64,000 nt of DNA from Sarcomyxa edulis (GCA_009761415.1 QUOL01000002.1:2046001-2110000); one strand, 5' to 3'. Shown: positions 21,315-34,395, counted from the stretch's first letter. Numbers and translations are program-made. The notes: generated from the letters alone by a model not told the origin.

Positions 21315-23338
21315 TCACAAGATGTATCTAAACCCTTTTTCTTTGATGCCTTTCTCCTCCTCCTCCTTATCCAACTTCAAATTCAGTGAACGGAGATGTG
21401 CTCTGAGGATCCAACACATAATGATCGTTACACCTGCACATGCGATCGTGATGGCGTACGAATTACGGTAACTTGGACCCCACGCCGACGGCCATACGTA
21501 GCTGGATTTGATCATAATTGGTCATGGGACTAGAAAAGATAGTGTCAATGACTCACGATCCAGCAACATTCCCTAGCTGCGAGACACCATTCATAATGGC
21601 AAGAGAGACAGCTCGTTTAGACGGTGGCCATGGAACAGAATTGCTCATCCATGCCAAATAAACCACATATCCTCCATAAGATTGGGCCATGAGAAATCTA
21701 TTGGACGTCCGTGAGTTATGAGTATCGATGATGTGTGAGACTGGGCTACTCACAGTGCAACATAACGAGCAGCTGTGTTCATCGTAGCAATTGATATGAT
21801 GAAGCCCACGACCCCGAGAGACAATGAGCTGACGATATGGAAGAATCGTTCTTCAGTCCGGTCAGAATGGCTATTTTCCGGATATTTAGTAAACAGCGAA
21901 CATCATATCCAAAAAACTCGATCCCGTACATAGACCAAAAGAACGCCCAGATAGCGGCCACAATGAATGGAGGAGCGCACAAAAGAAGTGTCACCGTCGG
22001 ATTGAATCCCATTGTCGCACTGAGCGTTGGGAAGAAGGCATTGAAGGATACAGCGATGACGAAAGCAGCCAACGCGATAGATAGCCACCAGACTTTCCAG
22101 TCTGTGATCGCTAACCATAACCCGCGAGCGTTGCCTTGTTCTTCGTCTTCTCCGATACCGGTGTCCTCTTCCAGTCTGCGAATAGCAAGTTGGCGTTCCT
22201 CGTCTGTGAGCCAGCTTGTTGTTGTGGGGAAGTCCGGGAGCACGAAAATAGCTAAAATGGCGAAGAACATGGTCAGTGCGCCTTCAATAAAGAAGAGCCA
22301 TCTGATGGAGGGACTAGAATGAGATGCATGTAATGTGAACATACGTATGGCGGGCTTACCTCCATGCCGCATGTCCTAGTTTTCCATCCATGTTGCTGAG
22401 GATTCCACTGGCGATCAGGGCTCCAAAGGCGTTACTGATGATACTTCCACAGTACAATATGGCACTCCGCAAGCCCACTTCATTCCGTTTATACCATTTC
22501 GAGATCAAGAACAAGGCTCCCGGAAAAAATGCCGCTTCGACGAAGCCCAAGAAGAAACGAGTAAGTAACGCTCCTACAAAGCTGGACACGAAGTCAGGAT
22601 ACAACATCAAAGGTCAGCAAAGCGAGGAATGCAGACTTTGTCGTAATTCCTGGTAGACATGGGCGTTAGACAGAGACTGAGCCAACATAAGACTGGACTG
22701 AATTACCTGTTAACACCGATATCATCCCCCAAACAAGCATACAGAAGGGAAGATATAGTGATGGTTTTCCGACCCAATTGAGGAACATGTTACTGTTGTT
22801 TTCAGCTTTGAGCTTATTCCTACGGACGGATGCTATCGAGAGGGCTTACGAAGGTATTTGCATGATAATATATCCAACGTATAGGATGGATAGTAGTGTC
22901 GGGAACTCCTGTCCTTGCAGTTTCAGATCTGTCTCCAAGCCCCGTAGACGTGCAGCACTATGTCATGTTATTAGAATAGCATTTGGTCAGTGATATTAAA
23001 CATACGCGGCATTGTTGCGGTCAATCTGCGTAATTTAATCAGCTCTCAACGTATATCGCGACAAAGAAAGCACCGACATAGTTTAAGATGTAGATGACGA
23101 TTAGAATTGACTAGATCTGGGATGAGTAGTTGCATCGAACCAAAATCTTGGGGATCAAGGGGCTCACCATGCGAAGGTCAAGTTTGAAGAGTAACTTCTT
23201 CTCGAGCGCTTTACGGGCCTCGGATCCACCAAATTCAGCATCAGGTTCGGTGTCTTTGTCGTATGCAACGGTATCGACTGTAATTCCAGGAGATTTTTTT
23301 TCGAGACTCGGGGAGAGGGAGTTGGTAGGAGACGCCAT
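21315..23338 (-). CDS. MFS transporter, allantoate permease/anion:cation symporter family
   Basis: Plasma-membrane proton-coupled carrier; relatives take up allantoate, nicotinate, tartrate or vitamins, so the substrate is open. Eleven exons (23338-23168, 23110-23078, 23025-23006, 22957-22850, 22792-22707, 22649-22637, 22581-22360, 22301-21930, 21870-21754, 21697-21557, 21501-21315) give 489 aa. Recognised blocks are: DLRMSILIVIYILNYIDRNN, LRGLETDLKLQGQEF, LLSILYVGYIIMQIPSN, TRFFLGFVEAAFFPGALFLISKWY, RWLFFIEGALTMFFAI, DFPTTTSWLTDEER, SDRTEERFFHIV and VPWPPSKRAVSLAIMNGVSQLGNVAGS. These are diagnostic of the Dal5 group. One exon is 13 nt (22649-22637); the reading frame only closes if it is included. 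Confidence 0.9.
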
Positions 23339-23969
23339 GGATTGTCCGGGAGAAAAAGTCCTGTTTGTGAACTTGCTTATCAGGGCATTACGTGGGTATA
23401 AACCTCGGGGCTTTAGGATCACGAGTGCAAAGCTTCGACACCTATCTGGGCAATTTATTGTATGATAGGGCGCCTAGTCGGAACACGAGTCACGAGTACC
23501 CCACTGTTGCTATCTATGGCATTGATTAGCGTAACGTTAGTGCCGTCCGGATGCAGTTAGTAAGAAACAAGACGAACTGTGAAGGTGGTGAAGAGCAACA
23601 TACTCCCACACAAGTTGAAGTAGTATCGCGTAGGCACCATTTAAACGTCGTGGTTGGACATCTCACTCAGTCCCTTTGAGTTGAAGTCGTCGACGAGCAT
23701 ATCAACGAAGAAATAGTTCGGCAAGTCTGGAAAAAAGACATGACTAGATTAGAATCCATTTCGCCGGTGGAAGAACGATTGCAAGTCTGGAGATCTGGAG
23801 AATTGCATGAAGATCTGAGACGGTAGCTGTCAACGGTGTTGCCGCCGGGACTTCGCAGGGGTTGTTTGGCGTGAGTGGTGTGCGCTAAATAACCAGCGAC
23901 AACCAACACCCTGAGCTCATCGTTGGCCACGACGAGCAGACCGCTTTCATCCCGTAGCTCTGACATGAA
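23339..23969. other. Divergent promoter region, MFS transporter and CFT2
   Basis: 631 bp. An open frame of 99 codons on the minus strand (23966-23667) starts three bases from the CFT2 ATG, and a coding-like block ends at about 23650. I could not build a consistent gene (see rejected list). No other feature seen. Confidence 0.4.
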
Positions 23970-26900
23970 ATGATCACATTCACACCACTATCCGGATCAG
24001 CTCGTTCATCGCGAACAACCCCTCTCGCCTATCTTCTCCAAGTCGACGACGTTCGCATCCTTCTGGATTGTGGTTCTCCAGATTGGTGCCCGGAATCTAC
24101 TTCTTCGGCGGACAACGACACTGAAGACACCTCATATCATTGGGAACAGTATTGTCAAGCTCTTCGCGAGTGCGTTTTCCTTTACTCGCAATAATAGTGG
24201 CATACTGACAAAAGCACAGATGCGCACCAACCATCGACTTGGTCTTGCTCTCGCATGGGGACTTGGCTCATTCAGGATTATATCCCTATGCTAATTCACG
24301 ATGGGGCTTGAAAGCACCCACATATACAACTCTTCCTGTTCAAGCTATGGGTCGAATTGCTGCTACCGAAGACGTGGAGGGAATCCGAGAAGAAGAGGAC
24401 GCAGGTGAGGAAGAACGGAAAAAAGAGGGAGAGGACAGCACTTCTGTGGAACCGACAGAAGGGACCTCTGAACCTTCCGGTTCAGCGTCTGTTAAAGCTA
24501 CTGGCAAATATATTGCTACTCTACGCGAAGTGCAGGATGCTTTCGACTCCGTCAACACTCTTAGGTATTCTCAGCCAACTCATCTACAAGGTTCGTTCTC
24601 GTGTATCTATATCATAACTGCCTCTAAAGACTAATTGCATACCATACAAACAGGAAAGTGCCAAGGTCTTACCATTACTCCCTTCAATGCCGGACACACT
24701 CTCGGAGGTACCATTTGGAAAATCCGGTCCCCATCTTCTGGCACAATCTTATATGCAGTGGACATGAACCACATGCGTGAACGCCATTTGGACGGCACGG
24801 TACTGATGCGTCAAGCAGCTGGTGGTGTTTTCGAACCGTTAGCCAGGCCTGATCTATTAATCACAGATGCAGAACGAGCATCTGTAACGACTAGTCGAAG
24901 GAAGGATCGTGATGCGGCCCTCATTGGTGATCTATACACATATGAAAACCCTCACCGACGTTTACTGAAATGTTGTTCACAGATACGATCACTTCCACAC
25001 TCTCATCTCGTTCATCTCTCCTTCTTCCATGCGACTCAAGTACGCGTGTACTGGAATTGCTAGTCCTTCTTGATCAGCATTGGAACTATTCCAGACTTCG
25101 ATACCCAATCTGCTTTCTTGCCCGCACAGGCAGGGAAATGTTGACTTTTGTAAGAAGTATGATGGAATGGCTTGGAGGGACAATCAACAAAGAAGATGTA
25201 GGAGAGGATGGAGCTGGGGGGCGACAGAATAACAAACGGAAAAGAGATGATGAGGGAGATGAAGATGCGTTAGGCGCGTTTGCTTTGCGATTCAAGTAAG
25301 TTGTGATCCCTATTATATTCGTGAAGTGGGTCTACTCACGGCCTACCATCCGTTCGTACAGACATTTGGAATTCTTCCCCAATCCACAAGCACTGATACA
25401 AAAATATTCCTCGAAAGATCCAAAACTCATTCTAGCAGTGCCCGCTTCGTTGTCGCATGGACCTTCCAGGAACCTTTTTTGTGATTTCGCAGCCGTTCCA
25501 GATAATGTCGTGCTACTCACTGGTCCTAGCGAGGAGGGAACACTCGGTAGGGTATTGTTCGATCGATGGAACGACGAGCAACGTCCAGACGATAAGTGGG
25601 ATAAAGGCAAGATCGGAAGGAATATCATGATGGATGGTTCTCTGAAGCTCAGAGTGCGTGGCTACCATTCTTATCAGTTTTCGTTTTTGTTGTTGACGCG
25701 TCTTCTGTTTCTAGATGAACTCCAAAGTCCCTCTGCAGGGTGCGGAGCTCGATGCGTATCTTGCGAAAGAACGAGCTGCGAAGGAAAAAGAAGCAGCTCA
25801 TCAAGCTGCTCTCCTTCGAAATCAACGAATACTCGAAGCAGACGAGGATGACAGTGACTCGGATTCTGACTCTGACTCCGAAGATGAGGACGAAGTTAGG
25901 CAAGCATTGGGTGGGGATGTGGATATGCCTGCAGATGGAGGTGGTCAGACCACCGATGCTGACGGGGGTCGACGAAGAAAAGGAGACAAGGGGGTGGATG
26001 GGAATGATTGGACGATGGATGGCGACGAGGGGTTGACAAAACAATTATTGTCGTTTGACATTTACCTGAAAGGAAACGTATCAAAGTCTACTTCATTTTT
26101 CAAGAATGTGGGAGGGCAGACGCAGCGGTTTAGGATGTTTCCGTATGTGGAGAAGAAGAGAAGGGTTGATGAATACGGTGAGACTGTTGATGTGGGGATG
26201 TGGTTGAGGAAGGGTAAGGTTCTTGAAGAGGATGCGGAGAGTGACGAAGTAAAGGAGATGAAAAGGAAGAAGCAGGCTGAACATGATGCCAAGGTGGGTA
26301 TATTGCAGATGATGATTGAGATCGAACCTATACTGATGTTTTCTGCTTATAGAAAGCAATTCGAGAACCTCCATCCAAGTTTGTCTCGTCAGAGATAGAC
26401 GTTCAATTGGCATGCCGCCTGTTGTTTGTGGATATGGAAGGCTTGAATGATGGACGCGCCGTGAAAACGATCGTCCCCCAAGTCAACCCACGCAGAATGG
26501 TCAGCACATGCCATCACTATATTTTTCTATGTAACGTTGCTTACCTTGCAATATATAGATCATCGTCCATGCACCGTCCAGTGCTACTGACGCTCTAATC
26601 GAGAGCTGTGGAAATATCCGGGCGATGACCAGAGAGATCGATGCTCCTGCTATCGGTGACAAGGTCCAGATTGGGCAACAGACGAGTAGCTACTCTATCT
26701 CTATCAGTGACGAATTATTAGCCTCGATGAAAATGTCACGAGTAAGTTTTTCCCCTCAAATTCGCGCTATAACATCCTAAGGTTTTCATTTATAGTTCGA
26801 GGATAACGAAGTCGGCTATCTGACTGGAAGAGTTGTCACCCATGCAAGCTCTACGATCCCTACCCTTGAGCCAGTCCTGACTGTATCCCCACCAACCGAC

Positions 26901-27230
26901 GGTGCCCCTCACCCGACGGTCCCAAGAGGACGCATACTTGGCTCTCGACCACCAACGACGCTTCCCCATTCGACTATGATCGGAGAGCTGAAACTTACGG
27001 CCCTCAAAGCTCGTTTGGCCTCCATTGGTGTCCAGGCGGAACTCATCGGAGAAGGTGTTCTGATATGTGGCGCAGGAGCAAAATCAAATGCCACATCGGA
27101 TACCCTTGGAGAGTCCGTCGCAGTCCGGAAAACTGCAAGGGGAAAGGTCGAGCTAGAGGGCAATGTGTCTGATGTCTATTATACCGTCCGAAAGGAGATT
27201 TATAACTTGCATGCCCTCGTTGCTGCATAA
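23970..27230 (+). CDS. CFT2: Cleavage and polyadenylation factor subunit CFT2/CPSF100
   Basis: Structural, catalytically dead partner of the CPSF73 endonuclease in pre-mRNA 3' end processing. Nine exons (23970-24169, 24220-24590, 24654-24926, 24983-25295, 25362-25653, 25715-26293, 26353-26499, 26559-26741, 26796-27230) give 930 aa. The metallo-beta-lactamase fold starts ITFTPLSGSARSS and AYLLQVDDVRILLDCG. The HxHxDH motif of active enzymes is replaced by SHGDLAHSG, as expected for this subunit. It continues LRYSQPTHLQG, ITPFNAGHTLGGTIWKI, LPCDSSTRVLELLVLLDQHW, LAVPASLSHGPSRNLFCDFA, MFPYVEKKRRVDEYGE and the C-terminal SISDELLASM. Long Glu/Asp and Ser-Asp rich insertions are typical of CFT2. 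Confidence 0.94.
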
Positions 27231-27423
27231 ATCCATATTGTTTGGCATGTACACTATTAATATAATATTATTGACTACTTTCATCATAGCCTTGCAAAGT
27301 CTGCCCGACCATGACATCTTGCATTTCGTCGTTTATTTGGGTGAAAGAACATTCTATCAGAAATCTATATTATTCCACGGTCATACATACAGCACAAACA
27401 AGAACGTATATTGACTAGATCAT

Positions 27424-30210
27424 TCAAACCGTTTTGCCCGAGTCCTCTTTCAAGCTGACGATGCGGTTGAGGACAACATAATCGCCTTGTTTCCTGACAG
27501 GAGGGACATCTTCTGCCTCGTTCAAACATGCCACTCTAGCGTCTTTGTCGAGCGCAAAGTACGCCACACGCAGTCCCTGGAAGCGCACACACTCGGGTCC
27601 GACAAGCTGGGCAGCAGTGGCGTGGGGAGTGTCATCTCCAGGAGCAGACGGCTTGTCCGCACTATCTTCCAAGGCATGTTTCGTCCGTGCTTTACCATCT
27701 CGTTCGGCTTCGACGAGCGATCTCTTTGCCAATGACCAGAATCCAGTCTCAACCATAGCACCCTTCACAACTTCCAAGCTGTTGGGATCAACATCGGATC
27801 TGAAATCGGACGGGGGGCTATCACTCTTGAAGAGTCGATGGAATATCCTAGTCTCGTCAACGCGTACCGGGCTTCCGGACGGAGCATGTTCAGCGACCCA
27901 CTGAATGAAGGCCTTCGGTTTCTTTGCCGGGCCTTCATTCTCTAAACGACAGGTGAGCTCCACTACAGCGCCTGATGTCGGATCGGTCTTGTAGGACGTG
28001 CAAGTAATGGGATGTGGCGCCTGGAATAGACCGACAGTTTTTCCGGGGGCGAGGCGGAAATAATCCTTCGAATCCTCCAGTCGGAAATCGTCAGCATCGA
28101 TATATAGTGTACGGGTGAACGGAATAGTCGTAGTTCCAAGTTCTGGGACTTTCGGGTGAAGTGGCTTTTCGACCATGACTAGGTAGTCTTCTGGTACGTT
28201 CTCGAGAATCACTTTCAGGGGACGCATGACCATGAGTAGTCTCGGAGCTGTCCCTTCAAGATATTGTCTGACGGTCTGGTCGAATCGAGCCTCTTCGATG
28301 TTGGACGTGGCAGTTGAGACCCCCAAGGTGCTGACGAATGAAACGATAGCGCCTGGTGGTACACCGCGTCGTCGCAGTGCGATCAATGTGTAGAGTCTGG
28401 GATCGTCCCAGCCGTTGACGTAGCCCTCGTCGACAAGAGCGAGAATCTTCCGTTTGGACATCACCGTGCCCTCCAAATTTAGACGCCCATATTCGGACTG
28501 GCGGGGCTTATAGACCTCTAGAGCATCGCAGAGCCATTCATAGGATTGACGCGAGGCTACGAACTCCGTCGTGCATAGAGAATGCCTGGTACTGAATTCA
28601 GACAAACATAACCTGAGTGGGCAAGCGGCGAAACGTACGAGATATTCTCAAAGCTATCAACCAAGCAGTGAGTATAATCGTAGGTTGGATAGATCTTCCA
28701 CTTGTCGTGGGTGCGATGATGAGGAGTTTCGAGAACTCGGTAAGCTGTCAAATCCCACATTTGAGGGTTTCCATCATCCAAGTCTTGTTTCATGCGTAAG
28801 TTTGCTTCCTTTGGGCGGTACTTCCCGTCTTTCATATTTTGGAACTCGGTCAATGACTCGGAGATGGGCCGTGATCGATGTACACAGGGTTTTGGCTGGC
28901 CATGTCCCGCTCCTCGATCAGCCTTAATTTCCTCCTCTGTGAGATATCTGCGTCAGCAAAGTGCCGATGCGATACATAATGGATAACGCACGAGAACAAT
29001 GGCACACATAGGCTTTGTCACGCCTGATGAGCTCCATGGCCAAGTCATACAGCTTATCGAAATAATCGCTCGAATACGTGATCTTCCATGGTTCAAACCC
29101 AAGCCATCGGACCATCTCCAAAATACTTTCAAAGTACCGCGCCTCCTCTTTTTCCGGATTCGTATCGTCGAATCGGAGGTAACATTTGCCACCATGATGT
29201 GCGGCATATCCGAAATTGACGAAGATAGCTTTGGAATGACCTATATGGAGATATCCATTGGGTTCTGGCGGGAATCGAGTCCATACCTGTCCACCAGTGA
29301 CTGCGAGGTGAGCTTCACGAAGGGAAGGATGGATCTGAGGATTTTCGCCTGGCTTGTGGAGTTGGCCGAGGAAGCCTTCCTCGAATACTGACTTTCGAGG
29401 AGCAGTGCTTGGTGCGGCCGATTTGACATCCTTTTTGGGCTCCTGATACCACATAGGTCATATTAGGGATGAAGATATAGTTCGATTTGATCGTTTGCCA
29501 ATGACCTTTGCCTTTGCCTTCTGGGCTGCCCCCTTAGCACCAAAGCTCTCTGTAAATGCCTTCTCTGTGGCGTTCTTGAGGTCCAATGGGTTGGCCCAGC
29601 GCAACTCGGGTGTGCTCTTCAGGGCACTAACAGTAGGTCCAAAGTTAGCCCATCCTGCGATCGCGTTTGTAGTGATATATTTTGTGACGAGTGCAGAGAG
29701 ATCCTCGGGTGTGATACTGAAGCCTGTTATTCCAGGATTAAGACACGAAATTCAACCTCCGAACCCATCAGAAACTCACCGATCCCGCATTCCTGATCAA
29801 ACTCGGGGTCATTTACAGGGAGCGGATGAGACTGCAAATATTTCACGGCCGCTTTGATTTATAGAGATATATCAGTATTATGACTGAGTGTAAGAAGAAA
29901 ATGCACACGCACCTGATATCTGATCGTTGGACTTGAGTTGTCCAGATATAAGTTTATTGACGATGTATGTGCTTTCCCCTGGACCCAACACCGTTTTTGA
30001 CAGCTGTATCGCGAACGTGCTGATTGAGGTAGCTTGTTTTTCGTCAAGCTTGCGACCTTCCAGGGCATTCGTTTCGATGAGATCTTTGAGAACGGCCGCG
30101 CTCTTTGGTGACTTGACAGCTTCGGCTGCTTTCGTGGGCGTCAGACCTATGGATGTGAAGATTGAGATGAGAGGATCATCGGGCGCCACAGTCTTTTTCG
30201 ATTCCGCCAT
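27424..30210 (-). CDS. GLN4: Glutaminyl-tRNA synthetase, cytosolic
   Basis: Charges tRNA-Gln. Six exons (30210-29913, 29851-29780, 29723-29506, 29442-28992, 28936-28639, 28585-27424) give 832 aa, normal for the eukaryotic enzyme. The N-terminal tRNA-binding domain (about 1-190) contains [25 protein letters not shown]. The class I catalytic core has [16 protein letters not shown] (HIGH), [56 protein letters not shown] and VMSKRKI, the KMSKS equivalent. The anticodon-binding barrel follows with [12 protein letters not shown] near the end. At exon 5 the first AG (28945-28944) is out of phase and the next (28938-28937) gives the conserved QEEIKADRG, so I chose that. Confidence 0.95.
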
Positions 30211-30614
30211 GGTTATAACTCGAGATGAAAGCTGGTGGGTCGGATCCTGACGACAAGAAGATATATGTCTGAGGAGAGAAACTTGGAGTCGGTGAATATC
30301 ATCGATCGGCGAGTCATATTCCAAAAGAGGTGATATAAATTGGCTCGTGACATGAACCTGACGCGACGCGACTCGTTCTGCTCATACTTAAATCTCGAGT
30401 CACGAAGATGCATTGAATGTCTAGATCGAAAACATTATACGAAGGTAATATGCACATTATGTAACATTGCAAAATACATACATTCCGGGAAGGAGACGTT
30501 GATGATGAGGAAGGATGATGATTCATATCCAGTGTTCGGTCGTGGTACATGGGGGGTATATGTAATGCAGAATCTACATATGCGTGTAGTGGAAAATGGC
30601 ATACAACTTCGCGC
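30211..30614. other. Intergenic region, GLN4 to GRR1 (tandem, minus)
   Basis: 404 bp holding the GRR1 3' end and the GLN4 promoter. No gene seen. Confidence 0.4.
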
Positions 30615-33458
30615 TCAACGCCCACCTGCATCGTTAGATGCACTATTAGTATTACTCGACGACCCGCTGCCACCTTCTTCGTGCGTAGCAGAAGATCGCC
30701 CAAAGAACGAGCTCGCAACGTTGAAAGTACTTCGCAAGCTCCGTTTGACACTTCGACCATGCGCTTCGCCTTCAGGTTGTGTTCTGCTCATCCCAGATTG
30801 CATTGAATTATGCAAGTCACGGGTGGTAGACGGTGAACCCAATGGAGACCCAGGTTCACGATAAGGCCAACCAACAGTAGATCCACCAGTGCGATCCGAA
30901 TTTGACGAATCCACCAATACTTGAGGGTTCTGCACAAGATTGGGAGTAGACTGAATGACGTGCATAGTGTTACGACGATCAGCGGGAAGAGAGTCTTGCA
31001 CTGCCGAGGTGGGTGGCCTGGAATGACGACGCGTCAACTGAACTTGGCCAGTTTGAGCTTGTGTACCTCGTCCATGACCTATCTCTGCAAAATCTAGATC
31101 AGGCGTCCTAGTCCCATTGCTTCTAGCCTGCAAGGCGCCTCCGTCCTGGTAAGTTCGGAAGAATCCAGCACCGTTCGAATGATTTGTCTCCGCGCTACGA
31201 TTAGAGGCAGCATCACTAGCTGTGGGTGACACAGACTCCACTATGGGAAAATCGGGGGTAAGATGTTGCCTAATTCCACGTACGCGACGGGAGGGTCCTG
31301 CAACAGGTGTCGCTGCTAGAATTTGGGCGTTGAGTCGTTGAGTGACGCTAGCCAAATTGGCCGTCCCAGACGGTACCTCGGTGCTCGTATCCTCCTCTAC
31401 CACAGGAGGTACGGCAGGCAAACGAGGCGATCGCTGGCGCTGGAACACGAATTCGTGGCCATGACGAACGGCTGGAGCAGGAGGATGGTTCCCTCGGTAC
31501 ATGGCGAGTTGTGGCGACGGTTGCTGGACCGGAGGTTCATCATCTTCGTCTACATCATTGCCGACCTCAGTTTCTGCGTCACCTCGATAAGTCTCGTCGT
31601 CGTCGTCTTCTTCATACTCCGTATCATCCGTAGCATTCATCTCAGTGATACGATCGAACAGCTCCGTCAGGAACGCTCGAAGCTCCGAAACACCCTTCCC
31701 AGAGTACACGCAAAACGCGAGTTGCTGGCTCATGTTGAAATCCTAATCAAGTCAAGGCACATTGTCAATGAACCCGATAGAAGCCCGAAAATGAAAAGAA
31801 GTCATCCTACTTTTGGAGGCTGACGACAAAATTGTTGTAGTTCTGCCGAACGGAATGCAGGTATCCCTGTAAGGCTCAAGTGCGTCAACTTGTGCAGCTT
31901 CTGAAGCAAGAAATGGATGGCCTGGACGGTGATCTGGTCGCAGTAGGATAAATGGATTCGTTCGAGGGTAGCGTGACGTTCAGCCAGAGCATACACAGCT
32001 TCGTCTGTGAGGTTGTTTACTCGGACGAGACCTACTCGTCGAAGTTTGGGCAAAGCCGCAAGTTCGAAAACGGACATGTCCGTCAAATGTGCACAGTCTG
32101 TCACATCACATGAGTAATTTAGACTGTTGAAGGCATGGCAAAAAGAAGGACGTACTGGCAAAGTCAATATACCGTAACCGCGTGCACGACCTAGCTAGCG
32201 TCCTGACCGATCTATCAGTGATATTGGATGCGTGCCCCAAATGCAAATAATGCAGATGACGTCCAAGCCTACAAATACTCTCCACCGATTTGTCCGTCAA
32301 CTTGACGCACTTGGATAGGACTAGATTGCGGATCTTGGGTCCATGGGATATGATACCCTCTATAGCATCATCCGTCAAATTAGAACACGCTGTAAGATCG
32401 AGCATGCGCAGGTGCTCAAAGGACCGAGATAACACGAGTGGGGGCAGCTCGTCCGAGGGCTTGGCAATGGAAGATGGGAATGGATTGGGGTCCGGGGGAA
32501 GAGGTCTAGTTTCCGGTTTAGGCGGAGCGGGGAAGGCTGCATCCGTCAGCTCGACACATTGTGAAAGTCGCATCTCGCGCATGTGCGTTGAATACGTCCA
32601 GATGTCACGGATAGATACGTCTGTAATGCGTTTACAGTTATTGAGGTCGATTTCGAGGAGGAGGGGGCATAGCTTGGCGAGGGCGGAGATGGGTGCGTCT
32701 GTGATAAGGTCTACTCCACTGAGCTTGACGCGGCGGAGGAGAGGGCAATTCTTGGCGAGTGCCATTACGCCAACGTCTGTGATTTGTTTACAGCCAGCCA
32801 AGTTGATTCCTTGTAATCGCTGTGCGGACTGTGCGAGGCCGACTATGGCTGCATCATTGACTCTCACGACTCCCGTCAGGTCGATGGCAACGAGGTTTGG
32901 GCAACAAGGCAGGACGCGGATGAGGGCGTCACTAGATATTTTCTCGCAGTTGACGAGGGTGAGACGCTCAAGGCGGTCGCATCGGGTAAGGCGCATGAAG
33001 ATGTCGTCTTTGAGGGAGGTAGCCAGGGAGAGGAAATTTAAGCGACGAACGAACTGGGCGTATGTGAAAGTCTGGTCGCTGGAGCAGATGACCTTGACCA
33101 TTTTGTTGAGGGTGTCGAACTTGGAGAAACTTGGTTTATGCCAGAGTAACTCTACGGAGCATTCGCACCAAGTTCGTGAGACACGGAGAACGCTGTAAAG
33201 ATCTCGAGCAGAATGGAGATGTTTGAGGATATGGATTAGGATCTCTGGGGGTAGACGAGACATGGGGGAGAGTGGAGCCACTGTGAGGGCAGCCATTGAT
33301 GGAACGATCCGGGATTTTGCTGACCACTGTGCGGGTGCGACAGTGAGGAGGTCGAGTGGGTGGTCATTACCGGCGAAGAAGGTCGAATTCTTTGGTTCCT
33401 CATCGTCGTTATCGTCGGACAATGAGGTATTCGAGGTGTTGCGATGCTTATACAACAT
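30615..33458 (-). CDS. GRR1: F-box/LRR protein GRR1, SCF ubiquitin ligase adaptor
   Basis: Substrate receptor of SCF-Grr1, linking nutrient sensing to degradation of cyclins and regulators. Three exons (33458-32156, 32097-31811, 31742-30615) give 905 aa. The F-box (about 75-115) reads LPPEILIHILKHLHSARDLY then VSRTWCECSVELLWH. Leucine-rich repeats of the CxxITD type follow (CEKISSDALI, CKQITDVGVMAL, CKRITDVSIRDIW, CVELTDAAF, CSNLTDDAIEGI, CVKLTDKSVESI, ASNITDRSV, CAHLTDMSVFEL and others). The C-terminal half is long, acidic then Ser/Gln-rich, probably disordered. A possible in-frame ATG at 33551 would add a poor-looking N-terminus, so I start at 33458. A diverged copy lies at 48488-50038. Confidence 0.92.
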
Positions 33459-33549
33459 GGTGGTTGGGGTCGAAGTTGAAATCTGCCACGAGCCGACCGG
33501 ATGTTCGAGGATGGCGTGACAGCCTTGTGACAAACTATATCTCTCTCTC
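33459..33549. promoter_or_regulatory. Divergent promoter of GRR1 and the 180-aa protein gene
   Basis: 91 bp between the chosen start codons. The palindrome CATG at 33549-33552 gives an ATG on each strand, so the longer GRR1 reading frame and the neighbour begin on the same four bases. Confidence 0.4.
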
Positions 33550-34150
33550 ATGATATCTCCTCAAAACATACCCAATGCACCTCAAGATACTGCCCAGTCG
33601 TCAGAGAGGAGATATTCTTTCGAGGAATTAATGCAGACGACCGACCTCCCACCTCCTGGGCCCGATCATTATGCAGCTCGTAGAGCTCTCTGGCTGAATC
33701 CACCATCACCTCCACTTCGCCGTGAACCCCAGCCGTTCTCTTCATCACGTCAACGACTGGAAAATATGCTCTCCCAACCAGGTGCACTAACCGATGACGA
33801 CACTTGGAAGCATGGGATAGAGAAAGTATGGAAGGTGCTATCGGCTGGTGGAAAATTCAAGCGACGGTTGCCCATGCGTATTGTCGTACGTTCAAATCAC
33901 TCCACGGTCGTGTTATTTATCTCACTACACAATACCGTGCTAGATCATGATAATACATGCTGCTTGGCTTCGCGATGATACGTGGCCCGTGGGTGCTATA
34001 GCCCCAGCAGACTCTGATCACGCCTTGCATGACATACCGCCTGAACTCCTGCGTAAATATCCTTCAGTCATCACAGGAGGTTCCTCTGGAGCGACAGCCG
34101 AGGAGGAAGGAGAGCGCGCTTCGGGATTGACTGCTGCAGCGCCATCATAG
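33550..34150 (+). CDS. Unrecognised 180-aa protein
   Basis: Two exons (33550-33885, 33944-34150) joined by a GTACGT/TAG intron in phase 0 give 180 aa. It is Pro/Ser-rich and polar, with no membrane segment or signal. The central part (YSFEELMQTTDLPPPGPDHY, AARRALWL, IEKVWKVLSAGGKFKRRLPMRIV) has helix-like and basic character. The C-terminus is Gly/Ser/Ala-rich. Coding is supported by clean codon use, the strong splice sites and sustained amphipathic pattern. I do not recognise the family. It lies head-to-head with GRR1. Confidence 0.65.
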
Positions 34151-34174
34151 ATTCTTGAGAGGATTAACTTTTTA

Positions 34175-34187
34175 TGTGTGTGTGTGT
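34175..34187. repeat. Short TG microsatellite
   Basis: About six TG dinucleotides follow the stop codon of the 180-aa protein gene, in its likely 3' UTR. Confidence 0.8.
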
Positions 34188-34395
34188 ATAATTCCTAGTA
34201 CCATAGTGTATTATGTTGTAATCCGATACGGTACCTTTGTGGGCGCTCTGAACTGGAGATGTACGAAGTGATGAGAAACATGCTTTTGAACTGAAAACAG
34301 GAAAACAATACAAGGAAGGAAAGAGTACGTGCTATGTAAACAATCCTATGACTGCCGAAAAGTATATTGGCAGGACGAGACTTGGCGTAAGTTCG

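Noticed and set aside
23650..23966. Possible small gene on the minus strand opening MSELRDESGLLVVAND, with a coding-like last block (PNYFFVDMLVDDF)
   Set aside because: Its ATG would be three bases from the CFT2 ATG, and I found no pair of good splice sites that joins the two blocks in phase without a stop or an unusually long intron.
29000..29460. Long plus-strand frames opposite GLN4, GRR1 and the other large genes
   Set aside because: They are complementary shadows of strongly conserved exons on the other strand.
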